Source: CAZDXB01 sp964509335
Lineage (GTDB): Bacteria; Bacteroidota; Ignavibacteria; Kapaibacteriales; UBA2268
Assembly (NCBI GenBank): GCA_964509335.1
Contig: CAZDXB010000003.1
Location: 62,001 to 126,000 of the forward strand
Length of the DNA: 64,000 nucleotides
Direction: 5' to 3'
Made by a program: the position numbers and the translations under genes. Positions 55,242-64,000 of this stretch are shown here, piece after piece. The first letter of the stretch is position 1; each line of letters starts with the position of its first letter. The notes below the pieces were generated by a model. It was not told the origin of the DNA. It made no database searches and saw only the letters and a list, made by a program, of their open reading frames with translations.

Positions 55242-55352
55242 ATCCATTAGTCCTCAAAAATTAAAATTTATTTATTTTATATTTTTTTAATCCACATTAT
55301 ATTTTTAAATTAACGTTTTCAAAGCTGGCTTAAATTAACGGTAAGTAAACAA

Positions 55353-56228
55353 ATGGCTTTTATTGAATCGGTATTAGAGACGCAGGAATTCGCGACCTTG
55401 CCTCCGGTGGCGACGAAGGTTTTGGAATTGTTGGACGACGAAAACGTGGACGTTCGGGATTTAGCGAAGATAATTGAATCCGACGCGCCGCTGACTTTAA
55501 AGTTGCTTCGCGTGGCGAATTCGCCTTTATACGCTACTAGAACCGACGTGGATTCTGTTAATCAAGCGATTATGACATTGGGGTTTAATCGGTTGGTCAA
55601 TATCGTTTTGGGAGTGTCGATATTCTCTCGTTTTTTAATGTCGTCGCAAAAGAAAGCCGTAAATTTACTTAAGAAGTTTTGGTGGCATTCTTCTTCGACT
55701 GCGGTAGTGGCTAAGTCTCTTGTCAGAAAGATAAAAGTTAATTACAAGGAAGCTGAATTTATCGGCGGTTTGCTTCACGATATAGGCAAGCTAGCTATGA
55801 TTCAATTCGACTCCGACAAGTTCCTAAAAGTAGTGGAAATGGTAGAAGAAAAGAACGTTATGGACGTCGAAGCCGAGAAGGAAATTTTCGGAGTTGACCA
55901 TTTAGAAGTCGGCAAAGAAATCGCGAAAATGTGGAAACTGCCTAAGCAACTAGAAGCGGTTATAGCCAGCCATAACTTCCCCGAAAAAATCGGCAAGCAC
56001 GCCGATTTGGTCGCCGCCGTTCGTTTTTCCGATATTCTCTGCGAGATGTGGGGCGCAGATATTCACGAGGGATTTGAAAAAGTCAAGATAAAAGAAGAGG
56101 AATCTTTACAGGTCTTGTTCGAGCATTTCCCCACTCTTAGAAGTTTGGATTTGGAAGTTTTCACTTTTGAATTGGAAGAAGATTTTAAAATGTCCACCCA
56201 ATTCTTGAATTTGATTTCGGAAGCGTAA
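55353..56228 (+). CDS. HDOD-domain signalling protein
   Basis: 291 residues, almost entirely one HDOD domain (about 8-215): FATLPPVATKVLELL, LKLLRVANSPLYATR, QAIMTLGFNRLVNIVL, and a retained HD pair in GGLLHDIGKLAM. The C-terminal 70 residues are helical. HDOD proteins act in chemotaxis, motility and two-component networks, often without catalytic activity. It stands alone between the gdh terminator and waaA. It may belong with the many kinases of this window, but no direct partner is seen. Confidence 0.92.
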   Translation: MAFIESVLETQEFATLPPVATKVLELLDDENVDVRDLAKIIESDAPLTLKLLRVANSPLYATRTDVDSVNQAIMTLGFNRLVNIVLGVSIFSRFLMSSQKKAVNLLKKFWWHSSSTAVVAKSLVRKIKVNYKEAEFIGGLLHDIGKLAMIQFDSDKFLKVVEMVEEKNVMDVEAEKEIFGVDHLEVGKEIAKMWKLPKQLEAVIASHNFPEKIGKHADLVAAVRFSDILCEMWGADIHEGFEKVKIKEEESLQVLFEHFPTLRSLDLEVFTFELEEDFKMSTQFLNLISEA

Positions 56229-56251
56229 ATTCAATTAACTAGTCGCGCTAT

Positions 56252-57556
56252 CTATTTCAAATGTTCAAAAATCTCTGCAACTATTCTATCGCTTTCTCCC
56301 GCCGAATTGAATACGTAAAGGCGAGCGGTTTTGCCGATTTCTTCTTTTGCCTTTTTTGATTTAATCAAATTGACTATCCATTCGTAAATATCTTTTTCGG
56401 TTCGAGTTATGGAAAGAGCGTCCAAGTTTTCTAGGTTCAACGCGTCGGGCGAGTTATTAATTTTCGGTCCGGAAGCTAACGGAATTCCGTAACCGGCGGG
56501 TTCGGCGACGCTGTGCACTCCCGCTCCAAAGCCGCCGCCTATATATGCCGCGTCTGCGATTGAGTATAATTTCAGTAGCTTGCCCACGCTGTCCACAATT
56601 ATTTGATTCCTGCCTAAAAACTCTTTAAGATTTTTGTCTTTATCGTCGTTGGTCGTAAACTCCAAAATTTGACTTAGAAGGAAGGCGTTGGGCAAATACT
56701 CTTTTAAGTTTTTGATATGTTTGGGCGTCGGTTCGTGCGGAACGAAAATAACTCGAACGTAAAATTCTTTTTCTTTTTCTATTCTTTTTACCGTTTTAAT
56801 AATTTTGGTTTCGTCGCTTTCCCAAACGCTTCCTGCGACTAATACAAAGTCGTCGTCGGCGAATGAGTCTTCGGGAAGAATCTTATTTATTTTGCTTTCC
56901 TCGACTTTTTCTACAATTCTATCGAATCTGGTGTCTTTTGAGAGGACAATATCTGTTCTTACGTCCATCGATTCGAAAAAGTCGGCGTGTTTTTTTGAAA
57001 CAGCGAATATCTTAGTGAAAAGTTCGTAACTGGAACGAGTAATAATCCGCAGTAGTTCGCCGGAATAAGTTATTTTTTTGCCGGGTTTGGTAGCGCAAAT
57101 CAAAAATCTCGGAATGCCGTTTTTCTTTAATATTTCCAAATGATTTCGCCAGATTTCGTATCGAATGAAAATCGCTATGTCGGGCTTTATTTTTTCAATG
57201 AACTCTTTGGCGTTTTTTCTGGAATCGAACGGCATATATACTGCCGCGTCGACAAATCCGTAGTTCTTTTGAGTGTTGTAGCCCGAAGGAGAGTAGAAAG
57301 ACGCGATTATTTGAACGTTTTTGTCCGTTTTCTTAATCTTTTCGATTATAGGTTTGGCTTGTTCGAATTCTCCCATAGACGCCGCGTGGAACCAGATTCT
57401 TTTGCCTTTCTTTTTTAGCTTCTCTAAATCCGAGAAGGATTCCTTCCACTTAGATTCTCTTTCCTTTAGTTTAGGCATAAAGAGCTTTCCGATAGATTTA
57501 GCCAAGTAGCCAATCGGCACGGCGAAAATGTTATATAGTAAAGAAATAAAACTCAA
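56252..57556 (-). CDS. waaA: 3-deoxy-D-manno-octulosonic acid transferase
   Basis: 434 residues, GT30 family. An N-terminal hydrophobic anchor (about 3-25), then HAASMGEFEQ with the catalytic Glu at about 63, FIRYEIWRNHLEIL, LVAGSVWESDE, VRVIFVPHEPTPKH, and AYIGGGFGAGVHSVAEPAGYG. It transfers Kdo from CMP-Kdo to lipid A precursor on the inner face of the inner membrane, so the organism makes LPS or lipooligosaccharide. Convergent with the HDOD gene with a 23-bp spacer. The lipoprotein gene upstream on the same strand is 68 bp away. Confidence 0.95.
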   Translation of the reverse strand: MSFISLLYNIFAVPIGYLAKSIGKLFMPKLKERESKWKESFSDLEKLKKKGKRIWFHAASMGEFEQAKPIIEKIKKTDKNVQIIASFYSPSGYNTQKNYGFVDAAVYMPFDSRKNAKEFIEKIKPDIAIFIRYEIWRNHLEILKKNGIPRFLICATKPGKKITYSGELLRIITRSSYELFTKIFAVSKKHADFFESMDVRTDIVLSKDTRFDRIVEKVEESKINKILPEDSFADDDFVLVAGSVWESDETKIIKTVKRIEKEKEFYVRVIFVPHEPTPKHIKNLKEYLPNAFLLSQILEFTTNDDKDKNLKEFLGRNQIIVDSVGKLLKLYSIADAAYIGGGFGAGVHSVAEPAGYGIPLASGPKINNSPDALNLENLDALSITRTEKDIYEWIVNLIKSKKAKEEIGKTARLYVFNSAGESDRIVAEIFEHLK

Positions 57557-57624
57557 AGCTTAATATTCATTCGATTTATTCATACAAAACAACGCGAATA
57601 TAGCGTTTTTTAACGTTATAACAG

Positions 57625-58260
57625 CTATTTTTTAAATAATTTGTTGCAGTCGGAAAAAGCTTTTTTGTCGTCGTCGTAAGTTTTAATCATTTTTTGCAAT
57701 TCGTCGGTCGGGGCTGTTAGCGCGATACCGTCGTCGGTTTTTACGTATTCTATGAAATTTTCGTTTTTTTCTATTTGATTTTTCAACCATTTGTATTGAA
57801 GGAAACTAATGGCTAAAGTGTCGGAGTTAAAGTCGATTTTTGAAATAGAGTGAGCGGGAATATAATGCAAAGCGCCAAAAGTAATTTCTTCTACTTCTTT
57901 TGGATATAAATCGAGAAAATACCTGTCGTTAAGTTTGAAAAGGGCGGCGACGAAAGATTCTTTGATAACTAAAGAGTTGTTGCCGATAATTTTTCCGGAT
58001 TCTCGATTAGAGTCAAGTTTCATTTCTTTCTTTTGAACTATAGCTAAATCGTATAGGAATTCGCTTTTGGACTTTTTGAAAATCCATTTGTTGTCTTCTT
58101 CGTCAATCCACTCGCCTGTAAGTTCTTCGTTGAAGACTAAATCCTTTTGGTTATAGAATGGATGAACGCTGGCGGCTAGACACCCAATTATTGTCGTTAG
58201 TATGATTATGGCAACGATAGTTATTTTATAGTTCATATTTTTACGGCTATTCATTAACAA
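57625..58260 (-). CDS. Lipoprotein of unknown function
   Basis: 211 residues with a signal and lipobox (LTTIIGCLAA). The mature part has GEWIDEEDNKWIFKKS followed by strand-rich sequence with SFVAALFKLNDRYFLDLY and IPAHSISKIDFNSDTLAISFL. This beta-rich pattern is similar to small lipocalin- or META-like lipoproteins common in Bacteroidota, but I cannot name a family. An internal ATG at codon 9 (58236) is an equally good start. Upstream on the same strand lies tRNA-Asn. Confidence 0.7.
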   Translation of the reverse strand: MLMNSRKNMNYKITIVAIIILTTIIGCLAASVHPFYNQKDLVFNEELTGEWIDEEDNKWIFKKSKSEFLYDLAIVQKKEMKLDSNRESGKIIGNNSLVIKESFVAALFKLNDRYFLDLYPKEVEEITFGALHYIPAHSISKIDFNSDTLAISFLQYKWLKNQIEKNENFIEYVKTDDGIALTAPTDELQKMIKTYDDDKKAFSDCNKLFKK

Positions 58261-58351
58261 ACCTACTCTAATATAACTATTTTTTAAGTAATTATGAAAG
58301 AAAGTTTTGCGGCGCGAAATGTGAATTTCAAGAAGGCAATGTTAAACTTAG

Positions 58352-58425
58352 CTCCTGAGGGCGGACTCGAACCGCCGACCCACTGATTAACAGTCAGTTG
58401 CTCTATCCATCTGAGCTACTCAGGA
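58352..58425 (-). tRNA. tRNA-Asn (GTT)
   Basis: Acceptor TCCTGAG (from 58425) pairs with CTCAGGA (to 58353), discriminator G at 58352. D-arm GCTC..GAGC, anticodon arm ACTGA-CTGTTAA-TCAGT with anticodon GTT, T-arm GGCGG-TTCGAGT-CCGCC. CCA not encoded. Confidence 0.97.
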
Positions 58426-58507
58426 ATTTATTTAGATTACAAATATAAATATTTTTCAAAGTCTGACAAAATTTTTTTATCTTTATTTTTTCAATTAACG
58501 GTCGCTT

Positions 58508-59257
58508 ATGATTGAAAGTTCTGAAGCCGTCGTTCTTCATACTAGGAGATACGGCGAGACAAGTAAAATATTGGAGGTTTTTGGAAAAACTTCGGGCAAA
58601 ATCTCGTTGATAGCTAAAGGAGCGAGAAAGGCGAAAAGTAAGTTCGGCGCGACTTTGAACCCGGGAGCGAGAATAGATATTAATTATTACTATAAGAAAA
58701 CCAGAAGCTTACATCTGCTTTCGAGTTCGGAGCTAGTAAAACCGTATAGAAGTATATACGAGGATTTCGACAATTTAACCGCCGCTTACTGTATTTTGGA
58801 AGCTGTTCTTTACACTCAGCAGACCGACGAAGTTAACGAGGATCTATACGAGCTTGTCGTGGAGTCTCTCGAGCTTATCGACGGCGAAACTGACGGCGGA
58901 GGATTTTCAGTTCTTTTCGCGTTTATGTTAAGATTTGTCGCGATTTTGGGATTCGCAATCGATTTGTCTATTCGGTTTCCTTCCGGAAAAGAGTTCGCGT
59001 ATTTTTCTTTAGAGAGCGGAATATTGATAAAAGACGACAAGGAGGCGAAAGATTTCTTTAAGATTAGCTCCGACGCTTATTTAACGCTTCAAGAAATTTT
59101 TTCTTCGTCGGCTAAAGAATTTGCTCGAATGAAAATAAACAAAAATTTGATTTCGGAAATTCATAATTTTTTCGTTAATTATCTAAGTTATCATTTGGAT
59201 AAAAGAATAGTTTTTAAATCGATGAAACTTTGGAAATCTTTGAGCGAGTTGGATTGA
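58508..59257 (+). CDS. recO: DNA repair protein RecO
   Basis: 249 residues with an N-terminal OB-fold (about 1-80): EAVVLHTRRYGETSKILEVF and GKISLIAKGARKAKSKFG are typical. A helical domain follows (AYCILEAVLYTQQ ...). RecO promotes RecF-pathway loading of RecA and strand annealing with RecR. The zinc cysteines found in some RecO proteins are absent, as in several lineages. The CorC-type gene begins 24 bp downstream, likely in one operon. Confidence 0.93.
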   Translation: MIESSEAVVLHTRRYGETSKILEVFGKTSGKISLIAKGARKAKSKFGATLNPGARIDINYYYKKTRSLHLLSSSELVKPYRSIYEDFDNLTAAYCILEAVLYTQQTDEVNEDLYELVVESLELIDGETDGGGFSVLFAFMLRFVAILGFAIDLSIRFPSGKEFAYFSLESGILIKDDKEAKDFFKISSDAYLTLQEIFSSSAKEFARMKINKNLISEIHNFFVNYLSYHLDKRIVFKSMKLWKSLSELD

Positions 59258-59281
59258 AATGAACAATAAGAACGTTTTTTA

Positions 59282-60595
59282 ATGATATTAGATATATTTT
59301 TAACGTTATTTTTAGTCTTTCTGAACGGCTTTTTCGTTGCCGCGGAATTCGCTATCGTTAAAGTCAGAACTTCCCAACTGGAACTTAGAATAAAGGACGG
59401 AAGCAAGATAGCGACTTTAGCGAAAAGCGTCGCTTACAATCTAGACGCCTATCTATCTGCTACGCAACTCGGTATTACTTTAGCTTCGCTCGGTCTCGGC
59501 TGGATAGGCGAAAGCGTAGTATCCGAAATTATTAAGAATATAATGGTGTTTATAGGCGTTCAGCTAACTCCCGAAGTCATACATCAAATTGCCCTGCCTA
59601 CCGCTTTCGTAACCATAACGATACTTCATATTGTTTTCGGCGAATTGGCTCCTAAGTCTATCGCCATTCAGCGTCCGGAGGCGGTTTCTTTAGGCGTTTC
59701 TTTGCCGTTACGCGCGTTCTTTATCGTTTTCAAGCCGTTCATTTGGCTTTTGAACTCTTTCGCAAATTTAATAATAAAGATTTTTGGATTCGAGCCCCAA
59801 ACGGGCGAGGACGAAGCTCACAGCTCCGAGGAGTTGCGCTATCTGCTTGAAGAAAGCTCGAAAAGCGGCGTCGAAGGCGTTCCCGACAACAAAATGATTG
59901 AAAACGTTTTCGATTTTCCCGACACTCCCGTTAAGCAAGTGATGATTCCGAGAAATAAAATATTCGCCGTAGAAGTTGATTCGCCAAAGGAAGAGATATT
60001 CGATAAAATAATCGACGAGGGCTATTCGAGATTGCCGGTTTACAAGGAAACTTTGGATAACATTATAGGCGTTATTTACGCCAAAGATTTAATTAGTATG
60101 ATACGCCACTCTAATTTGATTATTGTTCAAGACTTGCTACGACCCGCGTATTTTGTTTACGAGTCCGATAAAATTGAGACCGTTCTGCGCCAGATGCAAA
60201 GGCAGAAAATTCATTTGGGAATAGTTTTGGACGAATTCGGAGGCGTCGCCGGCATAGTCGCTCTTGAAGATATTATCGAGGAGATTGTCGGCGAAATACA
60301 AGACGAATACGACGAGGAGAAGCCGATTGTCGTTCGATTAGCCGATTCAGAGTTTAAAATTCAAGCTTCTTCGCCGATAGACGACGTCAATGATTATCTG
60401 CCCGTTCCTCTGCCTGAAAAAGAAGATTACGAAACGGTAGCCGGTTTAATTATTAGCGAAGTTGGCAGAATACCGAAGCCTAACGAATTAATAGATATAA
60501 ACGATTATTTGTGTAAAATTATAAGCAGTTCTAAAAGAAGCGTTGAAACGGTTAAGCTGACGCTCAAAGAGGATACAGACGAAGCAAATGAATAA
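59282..60595 (+). CDS. CNNM/CorC-type membrane protein (hemolysin C family)
   Basis: 437 residues. DUF21 transmembrane domain (about 1-190) with four helices and FVAAEFAIVKVRTSQLE, GITLASLGLGWIGE and HIVFGELAPKSIAIQ. A CBS pair follows (about 205-330, VKQVMIPRNKIFAVE and LVLDEFGG-type IVLDEFGGVAGIVALED), then a CorC_HlyC domain (about 345-430, YETVAGLII and GRIPKPNE). Relatives transport or sense Mg/Co. Likely co-transcribed with recO. Confidence 0.94.
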   Translation: MILDIFLTLFLVFLNGFFVAAEFAIVKVRTSQLELRIKDGSKIATLAKSVAYNLDAYLSATQLGITLASLGLGWIGESVVSEIIKNIMVFIGVQLTPEVIHQIALPTAFVTITILHIVFGELAPKSIAIQRPEAVSLGVSLPLRAFFIVFKPFIWLLNSFANLIIKIFGFEPQTGEDEAHSSEELRYLLEESSKSGVEGVPDNKMIENVFDFPDTPVKQVMIPRNKIFAVEVDSPKEEIFDKIIDEGYSRLPVYKETLDNIIGVIYAKDLISMIRHSNLIIVQDLLRPAYFVYESDKIETVLRQMQRQKIHLGIVLDEFGGVAGIVALEDIIEEIVGEIQDEYDEEKPIVVRLADSEFKIQASSPIDDVNDYLPVPLPEKEDYETVAGLIISEVGRIPKPNELIDINDYLCKIISSSKRSVETVKLTLKEDTDEANE

Positions 60596-60598
60596 AGA

Positions 60599-60657
60599 AA
60601 GGGACTAGTATTAAAGAAATACCGTCCCTTCCTCTGTTAAGCAAAGCAAATTGCTTA
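60599..60657 (+). terminator. Double hairpin after the CorC-type gene
   Basis: Imperfect 12-bp stem made of AAGGGAC/GTCCCTT (60599-60605 and 60624-60630) with inner GTATT/AATAC, followed by TTCCTCTGTT. A second perfect stem TAAGCAA/TTGCTTA (60638-60644 and 60651-60657) comes next. The T-run is weak, so termination is probable but not certain. Confidence 0.5.
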
Positions 60658-60830
60658 CGCGTCGCTAATCTAATATACGAAAGCTTAGTCGCTATATTCT
60701 AATAGATTTTAATAAAAAAAGCGGGCGTTTTTTATTTATTTTATTAAGTATTATTTACTAAGTGTTTGATTAATTTAATTTCAATCTCAAGAAACCGGCG
60801 GTATCCAAAAGAGTAGAGCTTTAGAGAAGT

Positions 60831-61460
60831 TTAAGCTATCAAATGATTTTTAATAGCGTAGATTGTTAATTCTGAATTGTTTCTTAATTCCATTTTTTTG
60901 AGGAGGCTGTTTCTGTAGTTGCTTACTGTGTTTTTGCTTATGTATAGCTTTTTGGAAATCTCTTCCAGTTTGTGTCCTTCGGCGAGAAGGCGCATTACTT
61001 GGAATTCTCTGTCGGATAATTTCTCGTGAGGAGATTTATCGGCTCCTTTTCTTAGCTGCGAAGGTAGTTGTTCGAAAAGGGACGGCGAAATATAATCGCG
61101 TCCGGAGGCGGTTTTATTTATAGCGTCTATTAATTGTTCTTGAGAGCAATCTTTATTTAAATATCCCGAAGCGCCGGCTCTAATAGTTCTAATAGCAAAA
61201 TTCTTTTCCGGTATCATCGAAAAAATTAGCGCGGGAAGATTGGGTTTTAAATCCTTTATGGCTTTTAAGGTGTCGAAAGCGTCTTTTCCCGGCATAACTA
61301 TATCCAACATAACTAAATCGTAGTCGTTTTCGGTTACTTTTTCGATTAATTCATCGCCGTTGGCTGCTTCGTCGAATTCTAAGAACGAATATTCTTCTTC
61401 GAGTATTAATTTTAAGCCTTTTCTAACGATTGTGTGGTCGTCGGCTATTATGATTTTCAT
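60831..61460 (-). CDS. NarL/FixJ-type response regulator
   Basis: 209 residues. Receiver (about 1-120) with DDH, phospho-acceptor Asp in LVMLDIVMPGKDAF, a switch Ser in FSM (Ser in place of the usual Thr) and Lys in LNKDC. The C-terminal LuxR helix-turn-helix (about 145-205) has LSDREFQVMRLLAEGHKLEEI and NTVSNYRNSLLKKM. By hand alignment it is about three-quarters identical, gap-free, to the regulator at 61.8 kb. It probably binds DNA as a dimer after phosphorylation by a kinase nearby. Confidence 0.95.
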   Translation of the reverse strand: MKIIIADDHTIVRKGLKLILEEEYSFLEFDEAANGDELIEKVTENDYDLVMLDIVMPGKDAFDTLKAIKDLKPNLPALIFSMIPEKNFAIRTIRAGASGYLNKDCSQEQLIDAINKTASGRDYISPSLFEQLPSQLRKGADKSPHEKLSDREFQVMRLLAEGHKLEEISKKLYISKNTVSNYRNSLLKKMELRNNSELTIYAIKNHLIA

Positions 61461-61840
61461 AACTCATTTCCCTTTTCTCTGCATAACTTTGTTGTTTTAT
61501 TCAATGGCGAATTGTATTTTGCGATTTTTAAAGTTATTGGCAATGAGACGCTTAATAAATCCTTAACTGAATATTTTTTGCAACGTTTCTTCATAATAAC
61601 GCATAGTAATATAAACAAAATTTTAAATTATTACGTTTCAGGTTAAAGTTAAAAAATTTTTATTTATATTTTGTAGTAGAAACCACTATATTTTTTTAGG
61701 GACGGTTGGCTTATTTTTGTCATAATCAGAACTACAAAACAATAAGCGTTAATAATAGCAAGATATTACGAGCCTAAATTCTCAAGGAGCCTTGGAATGC
61801 ATTAAGGATTAGGCAAACTTAGTAAATTTGGAGGTAGAGT
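61461..61840. other. Gene-free spacer between paralogous regulators
   Basis: 380 bp, AT-rich, with no ORF I can support. It must hold the promoter of the 60.8-kb regulator unless it is read through from the 61.8-kb one. No convincing hairpin terminator or operator was identified. It is longer than usual for this window, so regulatory sites are likely but not resolved. Confidence 0.5.
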
Positions 61841-62470
61841 TTAGTTTATCAACTGATTCTTAATGGCGTAAATCGTGATTTCGGAGTTGTTTCTAAGCCC
61901 TAACTTTTTCATAATATTGTTGCGGTAGTTGCTGATAGTATTCTTGCTTAAATATAAATTAGAGGAGATTTCGTCGAGGGTTTGCCCTGCGGCGATTAAT
62001 CGCAGGACTTGGAATTCTCTATCGGATAATAGTTCTTGCGGCGATTTTTTAGCGCCTTCTCTCAACTTCGAAGCTAATTGTTCCGACAGCGTCGGAGAAA
62101 TATAATCTCTGCCCGAATATGTTTTAGTAATCGCGTCTATTAGTTGTTCTTGGGGGCAGTCTTTGTTAAGGTAGCCGGAAGCTCCCGCTCTTATCATTCT
62201 AATAGCGAAGTTCTTTTCCGGATTCATTGAGAATACGAGAACCGGCAAGTCGGGTTTGATTGATTTCACCATTTTTAGGGTGTCTATAGCGTCTTTGCCG
62301 GGCATTACAATATCGAGAATAACTAAGTCGTAGTCGTTTTCGCTGATTTTTTGGACTAATTCGTCGCCGTTTACGGCTTCGTCGAATTCCGAAAGAGAGA
62401 ATTCTTCTTCCAGTATCAGTTTCAATCCTTTACGCACAATTGAATGGTCGTCGGCTATTATGATTTTCAT
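61841..62470 (-). CDS. NarL/FixJ-type response regulator (paralogue)
   Basis: 209 residues, same length and architecture as the regulator at 60.8 kb, with about 160 identical positions and no gaps in my hand alignment. Receiver with LVILDIVMPGKDAI and LNKDC; LuxR helix-turn-helix with LSDREFQVLRLIAAGQTLDEI and NTISNYRNNIMKKL. Most differences are in the loops and in the helix-turn-helix N-cap, so DNA targets may differ slightly. The T9SS gene ends 45 bp upstream on the same strand. A TPR protein, possibly the sensor, starts divergently about 1 kb away. Confidence 0.95.
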   Translation of the reverse strand: MKIIIADDHSIVRKGLKLILEEEFSLSEFDEAVNGDELVQKISENDYDLVILDIVMPGKDAIDTLKMVKSIKPDLPVLVFSMNPEKNFAIRMIRAGASGYLNKDCPQEQLIDAITKTYSGRDYISPTLSEQLASKLREGAKKSPQELLSDREFQVLRLIAAGQTLDEISSNLYLSKNTISNYRNNIMKKLGLRNNSEITIYAIKNQLIN

Positions 62471-62515
62471 AACAGAATCTCGTTTAAAGGTTCTTTTGAA
62501 TGTATCAGCGGCGAT

Positions 62516-63220
62516 TTATCTAGTAATTTGAAGCTTTTCAAGAGCTACTAATTTGTTGTTAAGCATAAATTCAACGAAATACGTTCCTTGACTAAGCCTT
62601 ATGGCGTTGTATAGCTTGTCGTTTACGCCTTTTCTGATATCCTGATTCATTATAACGTCAACTTTAATTCCTCGCTCGTTGTATATACTAATTGTCGCTT
62701 TTCCGCTTTCCTCGGCGTTGATTATCAGTTTGATAATATCTACGGCGGGATTGGGCGTAACGCGCAATTCAGCTTTAGAGTCGTTTTCAATATCGTTGGT
62801 ATTATAAGATTCAGATTCAGAGGATGATTGGTCGCCGACGTTATCGCGGAAATAAACGGTGTCTATTTCGCTATGCTTTGTGAACCAATAAACCTTACTG
62901 GTAGTTCCGTCGTATGAGTATCTTTCGGTGAATGAATTGTCGTCAATACTTGAATTCGTTATTTCAACTCTCGGTATTCCGGTGGGGGGCCATTTACGTA
63001 TATCGCCGATTCCGCAAATTGGATATGATTCCGAGTCTTCGTCGGACCAGCGAACGATAAAAGTGTCGTAAATTCCGTTTTCGTCTGAATCTATTACTCG
63101 CGTTCTTACTATTTCAGTATCGTCGCCGGAGAATTCTTCTACCACGTCGCCCGCTTTCTCGGCGAGAGCGTAAGAAAAGCTGATTGAAATCAGCGCCATT
63201 ATGTATATAATGTGTTTCAT
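62516..63220 (-). CDS. Small secreted protein with T9SS sorting domain
   Basis: 234 residues. Signal peptide (residues 1-20, ending SYALA), a small beta-rich middle domain (about 25-140) with ENGIYDTFIVRW and YSYDGTTSKVYWF, a Ser/Glu-rich linker, and a type A T9SS sorting domain (VTPNPAVDIIKLII ... LSQGTYFVEFMLNNK). The middle domain matches no family I recognise; its D-x-N/D-x-D-like run (VIDSDENGIYDTF) hints at calcium binding. It lies 45 bp upstream of the paralogous regulator, so co-transcription is possible. Confidence 0.85.
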   Translation of the reverse strand: MKHIIYIMALISISFSYALAEKAGDVVEEFSGDDTEIVRTRVIDSDENGIYDTFIVRWSDEDSESYPICGIGDIRKWPPTGIPRVEITNSSIDDNSFTERYSYDGTTSKVYWFTKHSEIDTVYFRDNVGDQSSSESESYNTNDIENDSKAELRVTPNPAVDIIKLIINAEESGKATISIYNERGIKVDVIMNQDIRKGVNDKLYNAIRLSQGTYFVEFMLNNKLVALEKLQITR

Positions 63221-63461
63221 TTTCTTTCAATATAAAAAAATATTTTTAAAAAAACTAATATTTTCCCTATTCTAAATAAAAAATAAAAAAGTTTTTTATC
63301 TTTTACAAATATTTTTTATATTATAAATTATTAAAATACGTTATTATAACATAAGATAAATTTACGATTAAAAAATAGAGTTATTTGTAGTAGTAAATAC
63401 TAAAATTAGTGAGAGATAATTATTAATATAACATAAACTAAGGTTTGATAACGAAGAACTA

Positions 63462-64000
63462 ATGAGACGCGTCGCTGTAATATTGTTTCTGATAGCCGGT
63501 TTAGTAATAGGCGGGAGGATTGGCTACTCTTCTAACGCTTCTGATAAAAAGTTGGAAGAAGTTAGCGGCGCGGAAAAAGTTCGTTTATTGATTGATTTGG
63601 CGGATGAAAATCAAAAAGCCAACCCAAAGCAAAGTATAGATTACGCTAAAGAGGCTTCCGCGTTAGCCGAAGAACTGAACGCCAAAAAGCTAAAGCTCAA
63701 ATCCAACGCTTCGCTAGCTAAATCATACGAGACTCTTTGTAAATACGAGAAGGCGATTAAACATCTAAAGTCTTCCTTAAAGTTAGCGGAAGAACTGGAC
63801 CGCAAAGAACAGAAAGCCAAGTTGTTGCTTGATATAGGGAAAATCTATTCTTACTTAAGCAAATACGACAAAGCTTTAGAATCGAACTTAGAGGCTCTCG
63901 ATATCCATAAGTCGCTCGAGGACAAAAAAAGGATTGGGCTGTCTTATCACAATATAGCTATCGTTTATTATTATTTGGTTAACTTCGAGAAGGCTTTAAA
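63462..64000 (+). CDS. TPR-repeat protein, probable sensor (3' end outside window)
   Basis: At least 179 residues; the frame is still open at the window edge. Signal or membrane segment (RRVAVILFLIAGLVIGG, about 2-18), then tetratricopeptide repeats (about 60-179) such as YETLCKYEKAIKHLKSSL, IYSYLSKYDKALESNLEAL and IAIVYYYLVNFEKAL. In Bacteroidota such N-terminal TPR arrays often precede a transmembrane helix and a HisKA_3 kinase or LuxR output. Two NarL regulators lie close by, so a TPR kinase is the natural reading, but the output part is not in view. Confidence 0.8.
   Translation, partial: MRRVAVILFLIAGLVIGGRIGYSSNASDKKLEEVSGAEKVRLLIDLADENQKANPKQSIDYAKEASALAEELNAKKLKLKSNASLAKSYETLCKYEKAIKHLKSSLKLAEELDRKEQKAKLLLDIGKIYSYLSKYDKALESNLEALDIHKSLEDKKRIGLSYHNIAIVYYYLVNFEKAL

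Overview
The window looks like one draft or metagenome-derived contig from a bacterium of the Bacteroidota/Ignavibacteriota side of the FCB group. The evidence is five proteins with C-terminal type IX secretion (T9SS) sorting domains, an AT-rich genome in which many genes lack clear Shine-Dalgarno sites, Kdo transferase WaaA (hence LPS and an outer membrane), and many PAS/GAF histidine kinases. The species cannot be fixed from the sequence alone. I saw no rRNA, CRISPR array, insertion sequence or prophage. There is one run of 100 N (3801-3900), an assembly gap inside a tandem repeat.

Layout. 1-3.2 kb: the end of one MacB/FtsX-type ABC permease, a complete paralogue, and an MFS transporter. 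3.3-6.9 kb: an accessory, defence-like stretch on the minus strand. It holds a restriction-type protein whose middle is an array of AT-hook-like 12-residue repeats, then an AbiL-like pair: an AAA15 ATPase and a RloB-family protein that standard gene calling would miss because it has no ATG/GTG/TTG start. 7-10.5 kb: a methyltransferase, a PHP phosphoesterase and ProS. 10.7-17.6 kb: a PerM-family permease, two overlapping alpha/beta hydrolases with T9SS tails, a DUF123 protein, an outer-membrane-like protein and a TPR/LRR protein. 17.8-23.2 kb: a FusA2-like EF-G paralogue, lysine 6-aminotransferase, a structured intergenic segment and an orphan membrane protein. 23.3-39.9 kb: a PAS/GAF kinase, NadD coupled to a 1532-residue VWA surface protein, a Tat-type LD-carboxypeptidase, tRNA-Ser(GGA), two overlapping kinase/receiver genes and a beta-propeller surface protein. 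40-46.3 kb: a tetR-tolC-adaptor-RND efflux operon. 46.5-60.6 kb: mostly housekeeping genes (PurL, Pcm, a kinase, GT4, a CpoB-like protein, glutamate dehydrogenase, an HDOD protein, WaaA, tRNA-Asn, RecO, a CorC-type protein). 60.8-64 kb: two near-duplicate NarL-type regulators, a small T9SS protein and the start of a TPR protein that may be their sensor.

How it fits together. Housekeeping genes are interleaved with an envelope and surface programme (T9SS cargo, LPS, efflux) and a dense layer of signal transduction: four histidine kinases, two NarL regulators and an HDOD protein. The parts most likely to repay study are the 3.3-6.9 kb defence-like stretch, in particular how RloB is translated and the unresolved AT-hook array, and several intergenic RNA-like structures at about 21.5, 53.7 and 55.2 kb.
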